A DNA stretch of 10,951 nucleotides from Chloroflexota bacterium (lineage in GTDB: Bacteria; Desulfobacterota; Desulfuromonadia; Desulfuromonadales; Geopsychrobacteraceae). Made by a program: the position numbers and the translations under genes. The stretch covers positions 1 to 10,951 of the forward strand of contig JADFVC010000379.1 of NCBI GenBank assembly GCA_015222355.1. Direction: 5' to 3'. A model generated the notes under the pieces. That model ran no database searches. It was not told where the DNA came from and saw only the letters and a program-made list of their open reading frames with translations. How positions within the stretch are numbered: position 1 is the stretch's first letter; each line of letters begins with the position of its first letter. Shown here piece after piece: positions 8,398-10,951 of the stretch.

Positions 8398-8787
8398 GTG
8401 ACTGTCCGAGCCAAGTCGGAAGAGCGGCTCAAGGCACTCCTTTTCGAGTGGTACAAAACAAGGGCGCGGGAAGTCTTTCATCGGTGCCTGGATGTCATGC
8501 TGGAACAGGCGCTCTGGGTCACCGAAAGTTCCCAATTTCGCCTGCTCTCCATGAAGACCCAATGGGGGAGCTGCTCGCCTCATGGCACGTTGACTTTGAA
8601 TCCCCATCTGGTCAAAGCCCCTCGTGAGTGCATCGATTATGTTATTCTTCACGAGCTGTGTCATATTGCCGAGCACAACCACAGCGACAGGTTCTACCGG
8701 CTGATGAAGCAGGTCATGCCAAGGTGGGAGCAGGTTAAAGAGGGACTGGATGGGATGGCGAGTAAGTTGCTGAATGGAATAAATTGA
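8398..8787 (+). CDS. YgjP-like (DUF45/M48-like) metallopeptidase, N-terminally truncated
   Basis: The 129-residue product carries the C-terminal catalytic half of the YgjP/DUF45 zinc metallopeptidase family: KTQWGSCSPHGTLTLNP (53-69), the zinc-binding HELCH (85-89) and the downstream third ligand H95 in HNHSDRFYRLM (93-103). Full members are about 230 residues; the N-terminal beta-rich half is missing. The frame is closed upstream by a TGA at 8377, and no missing piece is found in other frames before ftsH. The GTG at 8398 is only the first possible start and has no clear ribosome-binding site. It may be a pseudogene or a short form that keeps its metal site. DUF45 peptidases are often encoded beside type I restriction genes, which fits the hsdS-like tail just downstream. 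Its 5' end abuts the ftsH promoter, and its TGA stop is the first bases of an inverted repeat. Confidence 0.7.
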   Translation: MTVRAKSEERLKALLFEWYKTRAREVFHRCLDVMLEQALWVTESSQFRLLSMKTQWGSCSPHGTLTLNPHLVKAPRECIDYVILHELCHIAEHNHSDRFYRLMKQVMPRWEQVKEGLDGMASKLLNGIN

Positions 8788-8800
8788 GTAACTATTCAGC
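8785..8800 (+). repeat. Left copy of a 16-bp imperfect inverted repeat
   Basis: TGAGTAACTATTCAGC matches the reverse complement of 9052-9067 (TGAGTAACTGTCCAGC) at 14 of 16 positions. Its first three bases are the stop codon of the metallopeptidase gene. ATTCAGCA (8794-8801) also pairs perfectly with TGCTGAAT at 8768-8775. Confidence 0.55.
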
Positions 8801-8841
8801 ACATCCCGCTCTTTGTATTCTGGCGACGTTGTTGCCCTGCT

Positions 8842-8876
8842 CCCTCCCCTGACAAGGGGAGGGTCGGGGTGGGGTT
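8842..8876 (+). repeat. GC-rich hairpin repeat, first copy
   Basis: CCCTCCCCT (8842-8850) and AGGGGAGGG (8855-8863) form a 9-bp perfect stem around GACA, followed by GTCGGGGTGGGGTT-type sequence. Such dispersed extragenic hairpins are common between genes of many proteobacteria. It begins right after the stop codon of the hsdS-like tail on the opposite strand. The reverse complement of the copy at 8970-9006 aligns with it through the stem, the G-rich tail and a closing TTTAC. Confidence 0.65.
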
Positions 8877-8880
8877 GTCT

Positions 8881-8964
8881 TTACGCAGCAACCTTCACCC
8901 GCCGCTGACCTCTCAATAGCTGCTGAATCAGAGCCTTTTCTTCTTGTTTCCTCTTCACAATCAG
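8881..8964 (-). pseudogene. C-terminal remnant of a type I restriction specificity subunit (HsdS-like)
   Basis: On the minus strand 27 codons ending in TAA (8883-8881) read LIVKRKQEEKALIQQLL followed by RGQRRVKVAA. This closely resembles the C-terminal end of many HsdS proteins, where a coiled-coil helix with an ALMQ.LLTG.. motif ends in a short basic RVKV tail. Nothing of the DNA-recognition domains remains: upstream the frame runs straight into the GC-rich repeat at 8970-9006. HsdS sets the target sequence of type I restriction-modification complexes. The fragment is too short to do anything and marks a lost gene. It was recognised by eye, so the identity is likely but unproven. Confidence 0.6.
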
Positions 8965-8969
8965 TAAAA

Positions 8970-9006
8970 ACACCCCCCTCAATCCCCCCTTGCCAGGGGG
9001 GAGGTT
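8970..9006 (-). repeat. GC-rich hairpin repeat, second (inverted) copy
   Basis: TCCCCCCT (8983-8990) and AGGGGGGA (8995-9002) form an 8-bp perfect stem around TGCC, next to a C-rich tail (8971-8980). It is related to, and inverted relative to, the copy at 8842-8876, so the hsdS-like tail is held between two facing repeats. Confidence 0.65.
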
Positions 9007-9051
9007 GACTGCTGCGCTACTCGCGCCCTGCCGGAGTACAAAAATGGACCC

Positions 9052-9067
9052 GCTGGACAGTTACTCA
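9052..9067 (-). repeat. Right copy of the 16-bp imperfect inverted repeat
   Basis: GCTGGACAGTTACTCA is the inverted partner of 8785-8800. It lies 38 bases before the start of the IS5-like transposase remnant, about where the end of such an element would be expected. It could therefore be a former insertion-sequence end. Confidence 0.5.
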
Positions 9068-9105
9068 GGTTTTCCACTTCTGCCACAAGTTGCGATGGTG
9101 AAACC

Positions 9106-9150
9106 ATGCGACCAAAGAAACCTGTTGAACGACCTCAGAATGATCTATTC
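9106..9150 (+). pseudogene. 5' remnant of an IS5-type transposase
   Basis: The 15 codons from ATG 9106 read MRPKKPVERPQNDLF, which matches the characteristic start of one group of IS5-family transposases (MRPK, a short variable stretch, then DLF, normally followed by a helix such as R.RLDQI). From codon 16 the resemblance ends, and the frame runs into the 3' end of ilvA on the opposite strand. Only the very start is left, with no DDE catalytic residues. The join lies 27 bases beyond the ilvA stop codon, so the insertion or the later deletion came very close to ilvA without breaking it. Confidence 0.6.
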
Positions 9151-9177
9151 AATGTGTCGTCTGTGACCCGGTTCTTT

Positions 9178-10686
9178 TCAGAGAAACAAGCGGTACGCCG
9201 GATCTTGTGTCTCTTCAATAAAATGATAACCGAGGTTGCTGAGAAAGCCTTGGAGTTTCTTCTCTTCTTTGGGAGGGATCTCCAGGCCGATCAATACCCG
9301 GCCGTACTCTCCCCCCTGGCTACGGTAGTGAAACAGCGAGATATTCCAGTTGGCCCCCATATCGGCGAGAAAACGGGTCAGTGCCCCGGGGCGTTCCGGG
9401 AACCAGAAACGGAAGAGCCGCTCGCGGGTGGCTTCTGGCGAACGGCCGCCGATCATGTAACGCAGGTGGGTTTTCGCCAGTTCGTTTTCGGTGAGATTGA
9501 TGACCTGGTAGCCCTGCTCGCTCAGCCTCTGGGAAAATACCCCGCGGTCTTTGTCGTCACCGATGGAAACCCCCATAAACAGCTGTGCCTGTCGGCGGTC
9601 AGCAAGCCGGTAGTTGAACTCGGTGATATTGACCCCGGCAAGAACATGGCTGCAAAAATGACGCAATGCCCCGGGTTTTTCCGGGATGGTTACGGCATAA
9701 AGTGCTTCGCGTCCTTCGCCGGTCTGGGTGCGTTCAGAGACATAGCGTAAGCGTTCGAAATTCATGTTGGCGCCGGAGTTGATCGCTACCAGGGTTTGTC
9801 CGTTGATGCCGGACTGACGGACATACCGCTTAATTCCGGCAACTGCCAGGGCTCCTGCCGGTTCGACGATGGAGCGGGTTGCCTGGTAGACCGATTTGAT
9901 CGCGCCGCAGAGTTCATCCGTGCTGACCCGGATGATTTCATCGACATGTTGACGGCAAATATCGAAGGTTTGTTTGCCGATTTGGCGGACTGCCACACCG
10001 TCGGCAAAAATCCCGACCGAATCGAGGGTGACCCGTTTATTTGCCCGCAAAGATTGGTACATGGCATCACTGTCGAACGGTTCAACACCAATCACCTTGA
10101 TTTCGGGACAGAGCGCTTTGAAATAGCTGGAGATCCCGGCAATTAACCCGCCGCCGCCAACGGGTACGAAAACGGCATCGATCTTTCCGGCACTCTGTCG
10201 CAACAATTCATCCGCCACGGTTCCCTGCCCGGCAATGACCAGTTCATCGTCGAAGGGGTGGATGTAGGTCATGCCGGTTTCTTCGACCAGGTGTTGACAG
10301 CGTTCTGCCGCCTCGGAGTAGTTATCGCCGTGCAGGATAACTTTTGCCCCGAGATTTTTGACCGCATCGACCTTGATTTTCGGGGTCGTTGCCGGCATAA
10401 CGATCAAGGCTTTCAGATTCAATTGCTGCGCAGAAAAAGCAACTCCCTGGGCGTGGTTTCCGGCCGATGCTGTGATCACACCTCGGGCTTTTTCAGCTTC
10501 GCTCAGGTGGGCGATTTTGTTATAGGCACCGCGCAGTTTGAAGGAGAAGATCGGTTGCAGGTCTTCCCGTTTCAACAGCACGCGGTTATTTAATTCGCGG
10601 GAAAGTTCGACGGCCTGTTCCAGCGGGGTTTCTACGGCGGCTTCATATACCTTAGAGGTGAGAATCCGGCGGATCATTTTCTGCAT
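9178..10686 (-). CDS. ilvA: Threonine ammonia-lyase, biosynthetic (threonine deaminase)
   Basis: IlvA is a cytoplasmic PLP enzyme that converts threonine to 2-oxobutanoate and ammonia, the first committed step of isoleucine synthesis. The 502-residue protein has the fold-type II catalytic domain (about 1-320): PLP lysine K50 in SFKLRGAYNK, substrate loop SAGNHAQG (74-81), the phosphate-binding glycines GGGGLIAG (177-184) and the C-terminal SGANMNFERL (304-313). Two ACT-like regulatory domains follow (about 327-400 and 422-498); their presence, with the E. coli-like length (514), marks the biosynthetic, isoleucine-inhibited form rather than the short catabolic enzyme TdcB. The ATG at 10686 has AAGGAG at a spacing of about 5 bases. 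No other ilv gene is in the window, and I see no leader peptide or attenuator upstream. Downstream, 27 bases separate its stop codon from transposase debris; no clear terminator is seen there. Confidence 0.97.
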   Translation of the reverse strand: MQKMIRRILTSKVYEAAVETPLEQAVELSRELNNRVLLKREDLQPIFSFKLRGAYNKIAHLSEAEKARGVITASAGNHAQGVAFSAQQLNLKALIVMPATTPKIKVDAVKNLGAKVILHGDNYSEAAERCQHLVEETGMTYIHPFDDELVIAGQGTVADELLRQSAGKIDAVFVPVGGGGLIAGISSYFKALCPEIKVIGVEPFDSDAMYQSLRANKRVTLDSVGIFADGVAVRQIGKQTFDICRQHVDEIIRVSTDELCGAIKSVYQATRSIVEPAGALAVAGIKRYVRQSGINGQTLVAINSGANMNFERLRYVSERTQTGEGREALYAVTIPEKPGALRHFCSHVLAGVNITEFNYRLADRRQAQLFMGVSIGDDKDRGVFSQRLSEQGYQVINLTENELAKTHLRYMIGGRSPEATRERLFRFWFPERPGALTRFLADMGANWNISLFHYRSQGGEYGRVLIGLEIPPKEEKKLQGFLSNLGYHFIEETQDPAYRLFL

Positions 10687-10951
10687 ACCTGCTCCTTGCG
10701 GTTGACTCCGGGAAGCAATAGCATAATTGTGTCATTTTGTCAGCAAGCAGGCCATGTGACGAATGAGAGCAAGAATGGAGCCTGATATCTTTCCCAATGC
10801 TTTACCCAAGTTGGGCTCTGATTGACAGGAACTGAAACGAAACCCATAAAGCTGGTTTAGCCACGGACCCACACGGACAACTACGGGACAAAATCAAAAG
10901 CTTGTCTCGCACAAAGCCACAAAGCCCACTAAGAAGAACAAGGGCAAAAGC
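10687..10951. other. Non-coding region upstream of ilvA with degenerate short repeats
   Basis: I find no gene here. A weak minus-strand promoter candidate for ilvA lies near 10721-10746 (TTGCTG and TATGCT, spacer 15). From 10861 the plus strand shows a degenerate run of CCACGGA, ACACGGACA and CTACGGGACA units. Then an exact tandem pair of CACAAAGC occurs at 10910-10917 and 10918-10925. This simple, low-complexity pattern resembles dispersed intergenic repeats of deltaproteobacterial genomes and runs on toward the window edge. Confidence 0.4.

Noticed and set aside
8842..9006. CRISPR array or G-quadruplex cluster
   Set aside because: There are only two related repeats, in inverted orientation, with a coding remnant between them; the palindromic stems explain the G and C runs better.
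9006..9105. Minus-strand open stretch beginning MVSPSQLVAEVENL, possibly another restriction-gene remnant
   Set aside because: The resemblance to restriction subunits is too short and vague, and it overlaps the presumed IS end.
9106..9750. A 214-codon protein starting at the IS5-like ATG
   Set aside because: Only the first 15 codons look like a protein; the rest is antisense to ilvA.

Overview
The window looks like a chromosomal segment of a Gram-negative bacterium, most likely a deltaproteobacterium of the Desulfuromonas/Pelobacter/Geobacter type. That assignment is an inference from a PilZ response regulator of the style common there, the general look of the protein sequences, and the palindromic intergenic repeats; no rRNA is present to confirm it. 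There are no tRNA or rRNA genes, no CRISPR array and no intact mobile element.

Layout: at the left, on the plus strand, a receiver-PilZ protein (87-806) is followed at once by a scrap of an IS200/IS605-type transposase (821-910), a probable terminator and promoter, and a four-helix membrane protein of unknown function (1044-1847). That gene meets the next, minus-strand, block tail to tail with overlapping stop codons. The minus-strand block, read right to left, is ftsH (8270-6366), carB (6225-3025), a cluster of palindromic repeats, a small flavin-binding pyridoxamine-oxidase-like protein (2863-2486), and a DUF2867 protein (2446-1844) that appears to be an internally deleted descendant of a larger NAD(P)-binding protein. 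A clear sigma70-type promoter lies before ftsH.

Between ftsH and ilvA (8398-9150) lies a genetic scrapyard: a metallopeptidase (YgjP/DUF45) lacking its N-terminal half, the last 27 codons of what looks like a type I restriction specificity subunit on the opposite strand, two related GC-rich hairpin repeats in inverted orientation around that tail, a 16-bp imperfect inverted repeat enclosing the whole, and the first 15 codons of an IS5-type transposase. Since DUF45 peptidases are often found next to type I restriction genes, I read this as a decayed restriction-modification island. At the right, ilvA (10686-9178, minus) encodes biosynthetic threonine deaminase, preceded by a repeat-like non-coding stretch up to the window edge.

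The housekeeping genes (carB for carbamoyl phosphate, ilvA for isoleucine, ftsH for membrane protein quality control) are intact and metabolically unrelated. What is unusual is how many remnants and repeats sit exactly at their borders. I see no convincing new functional system; the most interesting items are the decayed island, the internally deleted DUF2867 gene and the palindrome cluster beginning at the carB stop codon.
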